From Akkermansiaceae bacterium (lineage in GTDB: Bacteria > Verrucomicrobiota > Verrucomicrobiia > Verrucomicrobiales > DEV007): a stretch of 15,206 nucleotides of DNA. Within the stretch, counting starts at the first letter, position 1, and every line of letters starts with the position of its first letter. Of this stretch, positions 1 through 6,543 are shown in pieces. The position numbers and the translations under genes were made by a program. The notes beneath the pieces were generated by a model, which saw nothing but the letters and a program-made list of their open reading frames with translations, was not told the origin of the DNA and did no database searches. The DNA is taken from NCBI GenBank assembly GCA_024233085.1, contig JACKQC010000037.1, positions 1 through 15,206 of the forward strand. The letters run 5' to 3'.

Positions 1-240
1 AAGTTCGGGTTCCGGGTTCCGGGCTCTGGGCTCCGGGCTCCGGGCTCCGGCGAAAGGCCGGGGGACGTTCGACGCTCTCGGGCATCGCGGCGGCTCGGCG
101 GGGACGCCTCGCCCCACCCGGCTGCCGCCGAGCACCAGATCCCCGCCGCGTTCGTCCCGTCCCATCCCCTCCGCGAAACCCTCCGCGAAACCGTCCTCTT
201 CCTCCGGTCGCGGGCGGGATCGCGGGCCGCGAGGTCGGGG
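1..240. other. Intergenic left edge
   Basis: No convincing gene is seen in these 240 bases, which lie downstream of the glycosyltransferase gene that ends at 241 on the minus strand. The stretch holds a heptamer tandem repeat at 7-48. It also holds a 9-base inverted repeat (GCTCGGCGG at 93-101, CCGCCGAGC at 125-133) around a GC-rich loop, and a 12-base unit CCTCCGCGAAAC repeated directly at 168-179 and 180-191. The inverted repeat could fold at the end of the upstream transcript, but no T-run follows it, so it is not called as a terminator. Confidence 0.6.
7..48. repeat. Heptamer tandem repeat, six units
   Basis: Six consecutive 7-base units are visible: GGGTTCC twice, GGGCTCT once, then GGGCTCC three times. 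A partial unit lies on each side. The units differ only by C/T changes. The repeat is intergenic and may continue to the left of the window. A degenerate 7-base periodicity built on GGTT also occurs at 13066-13105. Confidence 0.85.
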
Positions 241-1821
241 TCACTTTTCCGTGCCGCCACCCGCCTCATCCCGCTCCTCCGAGGCGTCCCCGGCGGCGCC
301 GGTGGGCGGGTTTTTCGCCAGCACGGCGAGGGAACCGATCAGGCAGAGGGCCATGACGATTCGGAAAAGCACACGACCCGGGATTTTCCGCCCCCCGCCG
401 GGAGGAAAGGCCAGGTCCGGCGGGTAGCGCTCGAGGATCAGCCACAGCCCGTAGATGACGCAGGGCGCCATGGAAAGGAAGAGCCGCGTCCCGGCGCCGA
501 AGGTGGCATAGGCGCCGTAGAGCAGCGAGTAGCCGGCGAGATAGAGCGCGAGGTAGGGCACGAGATACCAGTGGCGCCGCAGATCCGCGAGCGGCAGCCT
601 TTCGCCGCCGCCCTCGACGACGATGCCCCGGCGCCGCAAGGCCGGCGCGAGCGCCGCCAGGGCGCAGAGCACCAGCACGAAGGCCGAGGTCCGCCCCAGT
701 CGACGCTCGACGAAGCGGTAGCCGGCGCGGTTTTCCCGGTCGATCATGCGCAGCGAGATCTCGGTGCCGTCGAGGCTGCGGACGATAAAATCCCTCCACG
801 TGTGATGCCGGAAATACCGCTCGCGGCTCGGGGCGTCGGCCGGGGCCTCGCCCCCGTCCTCGAGCAGGCTCAGCAGATGACGCCAGCGCCGTTTGTCCTC
901 GCGATCCTCCATCCACATGAAGTGCGCGGAATGCACGCTCCAGACCGGGGAGCCGTGCATCCTCCAAGTGCGGTAAAAGTAGGGCGACAACAGGGCGAAA
1001 AAGACCGCGGGCACCACGACACCCCTGCCGACGGCCATGAGCCACGGGCGCCAGTCGAAGCGCCCGCCGCGCCAGTCGCGCCACGCCTGGGCGAGGTATT
1101 TCAGGGCGAAACAGAAACAGAACAGCGGCACCATGGGCAGGATGGCCGCCTTCACCAGGTAGGTCGCGCCCAGCAGGACGCCGAGAAACAGGCCGCGCGC
1201 CCAGGTCGGCGCGATCGTCTGCCGGGCCAGCAGGACAAAGGCGACAAAGGACAGCGTCATGAACAACACCTCGGGCTGCACGTAGGCGGCCAGCGGATAG
1301 TAAACGAACCACCCGACGGCCCAGGCGAACATCAGCGCCGACCATGGCGACAGCGCGCGCCTGGTGAACAGGAACAGCGCCAGGATGCAGGCGACGGCGA
1401 GCCAGCGGTTGAAGACCTTGGCCCGCTCGAAGTAGGCGTCGCTGACGCGGCGGGGATCGCCCTCGGTGACGGGGTAGGCGTCCTTTTCGCCATAGAACAG
1501 GGAGAGCAGCGCCGGGTAGCCGGGGGTGCGGTGCCGCGGCACCACGTAGGTGTAGCCCGAGCGCCGCAGCATGCGCCCGTTGTTCAGGTAAACGTGCTGA
1601 TCGTGATGGAAAACCATGGGAACGGCCCGCCCGTCGATGGCCGAAATCGCCTTTTGATCGGAATTGTGGCGGTCGGCGTGCCGGGTCACGGCGACCAGAT
1701 AGACGGGCACGACGGCGGCGAAGAGAACGCCCGTCACCACGCGGGCGAGGCGGCCGGGGGAACCGCAAGGGGCCTCCGCCGGCGCGCCGCCGAGGTTCGG
1801 ATCTCGCCCTTCGCTGGCCAT
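241..1821 (-). CDS. Polytopic membrane glycosyltransferase-like protein (GT-C fold)
   Basis: This 526-residue protein has about ten predicted membrane segments, including residues 25-47, 140-155, 160-200, 208-240, 262-285, 378-396, 417-440 and 482-502. A long loop after the first segment (about 48-138) carries an RTPGYPALL stretch at 98-106. This architecture is typical of GT-C enzymes of the PMT/ArnT/GT39-GT83 type, which transfer sugars from a polyprenyl-phosphate donor on the outer face of the membrane. I infer that role from architecture only. No catalytic acidic pair can be assigned with certainty; the D in HNSDQ (about 52-56) is one candidate. The start at 1821 gives a short cytoplasmic tail before the first helix. 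It is the last gene of a minus-strand trio, 34 bases after the methyltransferase, which suggests that it attaches or handles a modified sugar. Confidence 0.75.
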   Translation of the reverse strand: MASEGRDPNLGGAPAEAPCGSPGRLARVVTGVLFAAVVPVYLVAVTRHADRHNSDQKAISAIDGRAVPMVFHHDQHVYLNNGRMLRRSGYTYVVPRHRTPGYPALLSLFYGEKDAYPVTEGDPRRVSDAYFERAKVFNRWLAVACILALFLFTRRALSPWSALMFAWAVGWFVYYPLAAYVQPEVLFMTLSFVAFVLLARQTIAPTWARGLFLGVLLGATYLVKAAILPMVPLFCFCFALKYLAQAWRDWRGGRFDWRPWLMAVGRGVVVPAVFFALLSPYFYRTWRMHGSPVWSVHSAHFMWMEDREDKRRWRHLLSLLEDGGEAPADAPSRERYFRHHTWRDFIVRSLDGTEISLRMIDRENRAGYRFVERRLGRTSAFVLVLCALAALAPALRRRGIVVEGGGERLPLADLRRHWYLVPYLALYLAGYSLLYGAYATFGAGTRLFLSMAPCVIYGLWLILERYPPDLAFPPGGGRKIPGRVLFRIVMALCLIGSLAVLAKNPPTGAAGDASEERDEAGGGTEK

Positions 1822-1855
1822 GGTTCGCGATTGCGGTCGGCGCCGGGGCGGGTCG

Positions 1856-3112
1856 TCACGCCTCGACGATCTCGACGTCCGGGTGCGGCAGGATGAACCG
1901 GGTGCGGGTGTTGCCGGCGGCGCGGACTTTGCGGATGACCTCGTCCCGGTAGTTCCAGATGGTCAGGAGGTAGTAGTCGGGCGGGTCCTTGGCGGCCTCC
2001 TCCTCGGAGATGACCTGGATGTTGGCGAGGGGCACGTATTTGCCGATTTTTTCGGGGGTGAAATCGACCACGAAAGGCACCTGGGCGGCGGTGATGCCGT
2101 AGTAGTTGAGCAGGGTGGTGGCCTTGGCGGAGGCGCCGTAGGCGTGGATGGTCTTGCCCTCGGCGTGGAGCTCGTCCACGAGGTGGCGCAGGGCGTTGCG
2201 GTTGCGCCAGGTCTGCGAGACGAAGCGCTCGTAGTACTCCGGCCGGTGCATGCCGGCTTCGGAGGCGAGGTAATCCCGCACCCGCCCGGAGGGCTCGGTG
2301 GGCGAGGCGGCGAGCTTCGCGACGAAGACGATGGTGCCGCCGTGGACGTCGGAGTGGTGCGCATCCACCAGCTTCAGCCCGTGCGACTGGAGGATGCCGC
2401 CCAGGCCGCGGAGGTTGTAGTAATACATGTGCTCGTGGTAGATCTGGTCGAACTCGCACTTTTCCACCGTGTCGCGGAAGTAGGCGTTCTCGATGACCAT
2501 CACGCCCTCGGGGGCCAGCACCTGGGGAATGCCGGCGAGGATCTGGCCGGGGTCCTCGTTGTGGGCGAAACAGTGGCGGGCGAAAATGGCGTCCTGTTTC
2601 CCGAAGGCCTCGTCAATCTCCCGGGCGCTGGCCTCGTTGAAAAAGCGGCAGAAGGTCGGGATGTGGCGGTCGATGGCGAGGTCCACGATATTCTGGGCCG
2701 GATCGATGCCGAGGACGGACTTGACGCGGGGTTTCAGGAACTCGAGGAGCCGCCCGATATTGCTGCCAATGTCGAGCACCATCGACTCGGGGCCGATGTG
2801 GCCGTTTTCCCGCAGGAAATCGTAAACCTCGCCGTAGTGGCGGGTCAGCTCGACGCTTTCGGGGGTGACGTAGTTGTAGTCCGAGTAGAGCACCTCCTTG
2901 TCCACGCAGTAGCTGAGCTGGGCGAGGGAACAGCGGTCGCACACCCGGACGGCGAGCGGAAAGGTCTCCACCGGCGCGCCGGGGGACAGGGACAGGTTGT
3001 TCGCCAGCGGCTGGTCGCCGAGATTCAGCAGCTCGAAGGTCGAGCCGCCGCAGCTCCGGCAATGCTGCTCCAGTTCCATGTCGGAATCGCAAACCGGCTG
3101 TCCCATTTGCAT
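1856..3112 (-). CDS. Class I SAM-dependent sugar C-methyltransferase (TylC3/TcaB9-like)
   Basis: This 418-residue protein has the three-part layout of the NDP-ketosugar C-methyltransferases. An N-terminal zinc-binding module has cysteines in CRSC (18-21) and CDRC (58-61). A SAM-binding Rossmann core carries VLDIGSNIGRLL at about 112-123 and GIDP at 135-138. A C-terminal domain has the hallmark AYGASAKATTLLNYYG near residue 320. The YHEH motif at 225-228 matches the catalytic Tyr-x-Glu-His of TcaB9-type enzymes, which methylate a carbon next to a keto group of a nucleotide sugar. The open frame extends upstream to 3295 into the neighbouring gene. I chose ATG 3112 because it clears that gene and keeps the zinc module; ATG 3106 and 3079 are alternatives, and none has a clear ribosome binding site. 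It lies 88 bases after the oxidoreductase and 34 before the glycosyltransferase. The exact substrate is unknown. Confidence 0.88.
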   Translation of the reverse strand: MQMGQPVCDSDMELEQHCRSCGGSTFELLNLGDQPLANNLSLSPGAPVETFPLAVRVCDRCSLAQLSYCVDKEVLYSDYNYVTPESVELTRHYGEVYDFLRENGHIGPESMVLDIGSNIGRLLEFLKPRVKSVLGIDPAQNIVDLAIDRHIPTFCRFFNEASAREIDEAFGKQDAIFARHCFAHNEDPGQILAGIPQVLAPEGVMVIENAYFRDTVEKCEFDQIYHEHMYYYNLRGLGGILQSHGLKLVDAHHSDVHGGTIVFVAKLAASPTEPSGRVRDYLASEAGMHRPEYYERFVSQTWRNRNALRHLVDELHAEGKTIHAYGASAKATTLLNYYGITAAQVPFVVDFTPEKIGKYVPLANIQVISEEEAAKDPPDYYLLTIWNYRDEVIRKVRAAGNTRTRFILPHPDVEIVEA

Positions 3113-3120
3113 CGCGTCAG

Positions 3121-3180
3121 TTCGTTGGAGGGTTGGTGTCAAGAGAGCCAAGGCAACGAAAGGTTGGAGGGTGGGTGGGA
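3121..3180. repeat. Short direct repeat in the spacer before the methyltransferase
   Basis: The word GTTGGAGGG occurs at 3124-3132 and again at 3163-3171, 39 bases apart, within a G/T-rich stretch of the 88-base spacer. It adds to the G/T-rich repeat words seen in other spacers of this window. Confidence 0.5.
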
Positions 3181-3200
3181 CTGCGCAAAAGGTGCGATTT

Positions 3201-4376
3201 TCATGCGGCGCTGGCGGGGGCGTTCTCCAGCTTCCGCGCCAGGATTTCGCGCCAGGCCCGCAGCGCGAGGCTGTCGGGGATGGACACGTCGGCAAAGGTG
3301 ACGATCTGGCCGGGCTCGAGCGCGGTCTCCAGCACGGCGCCCTTGAGCAGGCCGATGGGCACGTGGTCGGGCCGCTCGACGATGCGCACCGACTCGCCGC
3401 GGATGTCGAAGCTGCCGAGCGCCTGCCCGATGCGGTGTCCCTTCGGCAGCGGTCCCTTCGCGAAGGCCGCGACCGAGACGCGGGGATCGGCCGAGTTGTC
3501 CAGCAGCACGGGGCCGCCCCGCAGGGCGCGCCGGATGGTCTTGACGATCTCGAAGTGGCACAGAATATTCGTCACCGAGATCGTGAAGAAGGGGCCGGGG
3601 CCGAACTTGTAGTACTCCAGCGCCGGCCACTGGTCCTCGTCGTGCTCGGCGGTGATGAAGACGCGGTAGGGCGACCTCGGGATCACGGCGAAATCGCTGA
3701 TCGGACCGCCGAAGGCCTTCGCCCTTTCCGCCAGGGCCTGCGCGCTGGCGTGCATGTCGTCGGATTCCTCGCCCACCATGCCGCCGTCGAGAATGTCCGC
3801 CCCGAGCCCGTTGGCGACCAGCGCCTGCTCGAAGTGGATCTTCGTGCCGTCGGTGGCCGAAATCACCATGTCGAGGCTGATGCCCTGCTTTTTCGCCCAG
3901 TGTTCCATGCTCTCCCGGGCCGGGTTCTTGTCCTGAAAGCCCTTCACATTTCCCAGCACCAGCGGGCGGAAACCCATGGAGGTCACGTTTTCGTAAAGGT
4001 TCGCCAGACACCCCGGCTGATCGCCCTCGGCCTCGGTCACGTAGCCCTTGCCGGCGAACCACGAGCCCGCCGTGACGTGAAACTCCGCGTCCATCGTCAC
4101 CACCGGTTTGCCGGCCTCGACCGCCGCGTTGACGACTTCGGTGGCGTGGATCACGTCGCCGCTGCACTCCACGACGAGGTCGCAGGCGTCGACCAGTTCG
4201 GCCAGCGAGCGGGTGAGCGTCTCGGGCCGGGGAAACTCGCCGCAGGTCGCCGGATCGCGGCGGGTCAGCACCTTTTCGAGCGAGAGATCGCCGTGGTGGT
4301 GCAGCGTTTTGACAAAGCCCCGGGAGATGAAACCCGTGCCGGCGACGCCGATCTTGTGTTGTTCCAACCCATCCAT
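3201..4376 (-). CDS. NAD(P)-dependent oxidoreductase with C-terminal SAF domain (COG4091-like)
   Basis: This 391-residue protein starts with a dinucleotide-binding fold (GVAGTGFISRG, about 10-20) and continues as a homoserine-dehydrogenase-like oxidoreductase (VECSGDVIHAT near 69-79, VTMDAEFHVTAG near 93-104, NVKGFQDKNP near 143-152). The C-terminal part, about 300-370, resembles an SAF domain (LPKGHRIG, GLLKGAVLETALEPGQIVTF). This architecture matches the predicted homoserine dehydrogenase-like SAF proteins, many of which sit in surface-polysaccharide or sugar gene clusters and are probably not true homoserine dehydrogenases. It heads a minus-strand trio with a C-methyltransferase and a GT-C protein, so oxidation or reduction of an activated sugar or sugar acid is a fair guess. 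ATG 4376 is used; no clear ribosome binding site precedes it. Confidence 0.8.
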   Translation of the reverse strand: MDGLEQHKIGVAGTGFISRGFVKTLHHHGDLSLEKVLTRRDPATCGEFPRPETLTRSLAELVDACDLVVECSGDVIHATEVVNAAVEAGKPVVTMDAEFHVTAGSWFAGKGYVTEAEGDQPGCLANLYENVTSMGFRPLVLGNVKGFQDKNPARESMEHWAKKQGISLDMVISATDGTKIHFEQALVANGLGADILDGGMVGEESDDMHASAQALAERAKAFGGPISDFAVIPRSPYRVFITAEHDEDQWPALEYYKFGPGPFFTISVTNILCHFEIVKTIRRALRGGPVLLDNSADPRVSVAAFAKGPLPKGHRIGQALGSFDIRGESVRIVERPDHVPIGLLKGAVLETALEPGQIVTFADVSIPDSLALRAWREILARKLENAPASAA

Positions 4377-4700
4377 TCAGGGACCGAATACGCAAAGGCC
4401 GGGGGCCGCGCAACCGAAACGGGGTTCAAATCTTAACAACCTTCGGTCAACCGCTCGAATGGCGAAAAAAAGCTGGAAATTCAATAAAACGAAAAACCTG
4501 TCAACAAGGCGAGCCCGTTCGTTGGGCCTGGGCGCGGCCTTTTGGTGTCCGCGCAAAGACAAGAAATTCACCACCGTCGCGAGCGATGAAGGACCGGCTT
4601 CACCCCGGCGTGGGGCGGTTCTCCAGAAACGGTGCCGGGCCGCAACGGAGTGCCGAGGATCGACTACACCAGGCGCCCATGCCCCAAAAAAGATCGACTT
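4377..4700. other. Intergenic region upstream of the sugar cassette
   Basis: These 324 bases lie between the oxidoreductase start and the toxin stop, and no convincing gene is seen. The part at about 4430-4510 is AT-rich and is the likeliest place for the promoter of the minus-strand cassette. A TTGACA hexamer on the minus strand (4504 down to 4499) is a possible -35 box, but no good -10 box lies at a suitable distance. A 65-codon open frame on the minus strand (4574 to 4377) ends exactly against the ATG of the oxidoreductase. Its composition looks like chance. Confidence 0.5.
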
Positions 4701-5057
4701 TTACTTTCTAAAGCTCGCTTGTTCCGTTTTGATGTGTTCGGAGAGATTGTGGAGTAGTCGGTTGAGACGATCGCGAGGAATCGAACCAAGCGCACCTAGA
4801 GTGGCGGTCCTTGGAATGGTCGTTACCATCCCAATACGAAAAAGAGAAGTCGCCTTCAATCCGCTCTTCCCAAAATCGGGATCGGATTCTGAAATCACTT
4901 CGTCGAAGCCCTCCACCGCTTGCCTGATCTGCGAACTGATCCCGCAAATCAAGAGGTCATTGTAAGGCGGCATCTTTGTCAGAATCAGCGCTGGACGTCG
5001 CTTGATCTGCCCATCGGCTTGCTGAAGCCGCGCAAGGATTGTGTCGCCCGGATTCAT
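4701..5057 (-). CDS. MazF/PemK-family type II toxin (endoribonuclease)
   Basis: This 118-residue protein shows the PemK/MazF signature. It has an N-terminal PGDTILARL strand (3-11), then RRPALILTK (21-29), DLLICGISSQ (about 34-43), SGLKATSLFRIGMVTTI (about 64-80) and a helical C-terminus with LGALGSIPRDRLNRLL. Family members are mRNA interferases that cut single-stranded RNA and are held inactive by the antitoxin. Here the start ATG overlaps the antitoxin stop by four bases (ATGA at 5057-5054), which implies translational coupling. The length is normal for the family and the frame looks intact. Base composition is visibly poorer in GC than the genes on either side of the island, which suggests horizontal acquisition. 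Ribonuclease activity is inferred from the family. Confidence 0.88.
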   Translation of the reverse strand: MNPGDTILARLQQADGQIKRRPALILTKMPPYNDLLICGISSQIRQAVEGFDEVISESDPDFGKSGLKATSLFRIGMVTTIPRTATLGALGSIPRDRLNRLLHNLSEHIKTEQASFRK

Positions 5058-5266
5058 CGCTTCAAATCGGCCTCGGTGTATTCGATCTCATCGTCGCCAT
5101 ACGAATCGGCGAAAGCGGCGCCCGCCAGCCGAAGGAATTCCTCCCGGTCGCGATCCGAGTCCTCGAGTATCGTAACCAGAAGCTTGGTTTCAGGGGCGAT
5201 TGTGACTTCCTCATCAAGGCACACGCGTTGCCCGTCGTAGTGGGCAATAACGGATTTCATCGGCAT
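5054..5266 (-). CDS. Antitoxin partner of the MazF/PemK toxin
   Basis: This small acidic protein (70 residues) is encoded directly before the toxin and overlaps it by four bases. The N-terminal half, about 3-32, reads as beta strands (KSVIAHYDGQRVCLDE, TKLLVTIL) like the DUF104/AbrB-like antitoxins. The C-terminal half is helical and acidic (FADSYGDDEIEYTEADLKR) and would be the segment that wraps the toxin. Similar small proteins with a GDDE-E-Y tail often accompany MazF or VapC toxins in bacteria. ATG 5266 is used; ATG 5260 (protein starting MKSVIAHYDG) is equally possible. Antitoxins of this type usually repress their own promoter, and a candidate promoter lies immediately upstream. Confidence 0.8.
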   Translation of the reverse strand: MPMKSVIAHYDGQRVCLDEEVTIAPETKLLVTILEDSDRDREEFLRLAGAAFADSYGDDEIEYTEADLKR

Positions 5267-5272
5267 GGAGGC

Positions 5273-5300
5273 ACTTTATTCCGTCGTGGCTTTCGGTCAA
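5273..5300 (-). promoter_or_regulatory. Candidate sigma70-like promoter of the toxin-antitoxin pair
   Basis: On the minus strand TTGACC (5300-5295) is followed after 16 bases by TAAAGT (5278-5273). These fit the -35 and -10 consensus at 5 and 4 of 6 positions. The predicted transcript start would fall at or within a few bases of the antitoxin ATG, so translation would be leaderless or start at the second ATG (5260). Confidence 0.4.
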
Positions 5301-5320
5301 TCATCCATTCGGCGGGTCGC

Positions 5321-5349
5321 GAGACTGTCCCGTCGAGCCACTCAGTCTC
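5321..5349. repeat. 7-base inverted repeat upstream of the antitoxin
   Basis: GAGACTG (5321-5327) and CAGTCTC (5343-5349) form a perfect inverted repeat with a 15-base loop. It lies between the HEAT-like gene stop (5373) and the antitoxin -35 box. It could be an operator for the antitoxin or a weak hairpin ending the upstream gene. No T-run follows in either direction. Confidence 0.35.
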
Positions 5350-5372
5350 CCGTGTTGCGCCCTCTCATCGAT

Positions 5373-5948
5373 TCATGTTGGTTTATCTCCGCCCTTACGC
5401 CATGGTCCTCGGGGCGGCTTTTCCTTGGACCATTTCGCGTCGTCATCAAATTTCGAGAGCCGGTAGATTGCCTCGTCCCGTAGCTCTGGAATTTTTGAAT
5501 CCGTGTATTTTCCGACAAGATCTCTAGCCTCGTCAGTTCCGATTGCCACGAGCGCCCACAGGCACTTTTTATAGTATGCGCCGTAGTCATCGTAATCGAG
5601 ATATTTGAGGGCGGGTTTTTGTTCAATCGCGGTGGCGAGTATCGGAATGCTTCTCGGATTTCTCCATTCTTGCAAAAGCCCCACCAAGTCTTCGTGTCTT
5701 TGATGCCACCGAAGAGGAATCAAACGGTGAACTTCATCGAGAAATCTGTCGGGAAATCCATATCTAAACCCCAAACCCAAGGCGGCTTCCACAGTATCGC
5801 CATCGTGTTCATGGTGCGCCAAATCAATCAATCTCGATACCTCCGCGGAGAACTGATCCGGGTTGATCCCGTATTTTTCGGAAAATTCGTCTTCGGAGAC
5901 TTCCTCGAGAAGGAGATCAAAAATAAGATCGATTTTTGGGGGACTCAT
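5373..5948 (-). CDS. HEAT-repeat-like hypothetical protein
   Basis: This 191-residue protein is predicted to be soluble and alpha-helical. No signal peptide or membrane segment is seen. The N-terminal 45 residues contain acidic helices (LIFDLLLEEVSEDEF). From about residue 65 to 165 the pattern is of paired helices as in HEAT-like repeats: HEDLVGLLQEWRNPRSIPILATAIE, then CLWALVAIGTDEARDLVGKY, then IPELRDEAIYRL. The C-terminal 25 residues are lysine- and proline-rich and probably disordered. Proteins of this look include stand-alone immunity proteins of polymorphic toxins, but no toxin gene is seen in the window. I do not recognise a specific family. GC content is low like the toxin-antitoxin pair next to it, 106 bases away. 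ATG 5948 begins MSPPK; no strong ribosome binding site is present. Confidence 0.7.
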   Translation of the reverse strand: MSPPKIDLIFDLLLEEVSEDEFSEKYGINPDQFSAEVSRLIDLAHHEHDGDTVEAALGLGFRYGFPDRFLDEVHRLIPLRWHQRHEDLVGLLQEWRNPRSIPILATAIEQKPALKYLDYDDYGAYYKKCLWALVAIGTDEARDLVGKYTDSKIPELRDEAIYRLSKFDDDAKWSKEKPPRGPWRKGGDKPT

Positions 5949-5984
5949 GAACGGATTCTTTTCAGGTTCGCCATCGTTGTCATG

Positions 5985-6044
5985 CTAGACATCGGTTGTG
6001 GGCGGCGCGTCGATTTTGGACCGCTCGTCCTCAAGCGACATCAT
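5985..6044 (-). CDS. Possible 19-residue ORF or gene remnant
   Basis: A short minus-strand frame starts at tandem ATGs (6044, 6041) and reads MMSLEDERSKIDAPPTTDV before a TAG stop at 5987-5985. It lies in the 124-base low-GC spacer before the HEAT-like gene. The acidic, natural-looking composition could mark the surviving C-terminus of a deleted gene, or be chance. No ribosome binding site is seen. Confidence 0.15.
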   Translation of the reverse strand: MMSLEDERSKIDAPPTTDV

Positions 6045-6072
6045 TAATGAACGCCAGGAATTCAATCGACCG

Positions 6073-6477
6073 TCACCCGCCGAAAATCCCCGTCTTGGGC
6101 AGGTTCCCGTCGTCGTGGGCGTAGAGGTCGAGTTCTTGTCCGGTGGGCGAATAGACGAAGTCGATCTTCGCCGAATCGCCGTCGTCGTCCCGTTGCGCTT
6201 CGACGGCCCAGACCAGCGAGACCAGCTTGCCGGAGAAGGAAAAAGGGCCATCCTCCGGCAACCGAAAGGCGTAGTCGCGCGAGTCCGGCGCGGAGGGCCG
6301 GTCGATGGTCAGGGAGTCCACCACCACGATGTCGCGGTCGCCTTTGCCCTCGGTGTAGTAGAAAAGGCGCACTTCCACCTCCTCGGGCGGCGGTCCGGAG
6401 GAAGGCCAGGACACCCGGCCGCGGAGGGTCTCGCCGGGCACGTAGGCGCGGTTGTCGAATTCGGTGGTGAGGGTCAT
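6073..6477 (-). CDS. Small arrestin-like beta-sandwich protein
   Basis: This 134-residue soluble protein has no signal peptide. It reads as alternating strands with the pattern of arrestin-like or Spo0M-like domains: YVPGETLRGRVSW at about 11-23, then VEVRLFYYTEG, DIVVVDSLTID, a proline-containing loop, YAFRLPEDGPFSFSG and KLVSLVWAVEAQ. The G-x-x-L-x-G-x-V-x-W opening and the F-x-L-P...P-F-S-F motif are typical of such folds, which usually bind proteins or membranes and are not enzymes. It lies 42 bases downstream of the DUF3592 gene, whose last 120 residues look like the same kind of domain, so the two products may interact or derive from a duplication. The true function is unknown. GC content returns to the high background here. 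Start ATG 6477; no clear ribosome binding site. Confidence 0.7.
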   Translation of the reverse strand: MTLTTEFDNRAYVPGETLRGRVSWPSSGPPPEEVEVRLFYYTEGKGDRDIVVVDSLTIDRPSAPDSRDYAFRLPEDGPFSFSGKLVSLVWAVEAQRDDDGDSAKIDFVYSPTGQELDLYAHDDGNLPKTGIFGG

Positions 6478-6491
6478 CGGCGGGGCAACGG

Positions 6492-6543
6492 ACAGGGTTG
6501 GGTCGTGGAGGCAACAGGGTCAGGTCGCCGGGTCAACAGGGTC
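6492..6543. repeat. Short repeat words at the gene junction
   Basis: The word CAACAGGGTC occurs at 6512-6521 and 6534-6543, 22 bases apart, overlapping the 3' end of the DUF3592 gene. The adjoining 14 bases at 6492-6505 (ACAGGGTTGGGTCG) occur as their exact reverse complement at 13144-13157. This looks like a dispersed intergenic repeat family. Confidence 0.65.

Noticed and set aside
4377..4574. 65-codon minus-strand frame ending directly before the oxidoreductase ATG
   Set aside because: Its composition (Arg/Phe/Leu-rich, no domain) and its lack of a ribosome binding site look like chance in an AT-richer spacer. A leader peptide role cannot be supported.
4600..4640. Resemblance between CCCCGGCGTGG words at 4605-4615 and 8477-8487
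   Set aside because: The shared word is about 11 bases of simple GC-rich sequence, with no longer similarity around it.
4108..4965. 285-codon plus-strand frame
   Set aside because: It starts antisense inside the oxidoreductase gene and ends antisense inside the toxin gene. Both overlapped genes have convincing family motifs.
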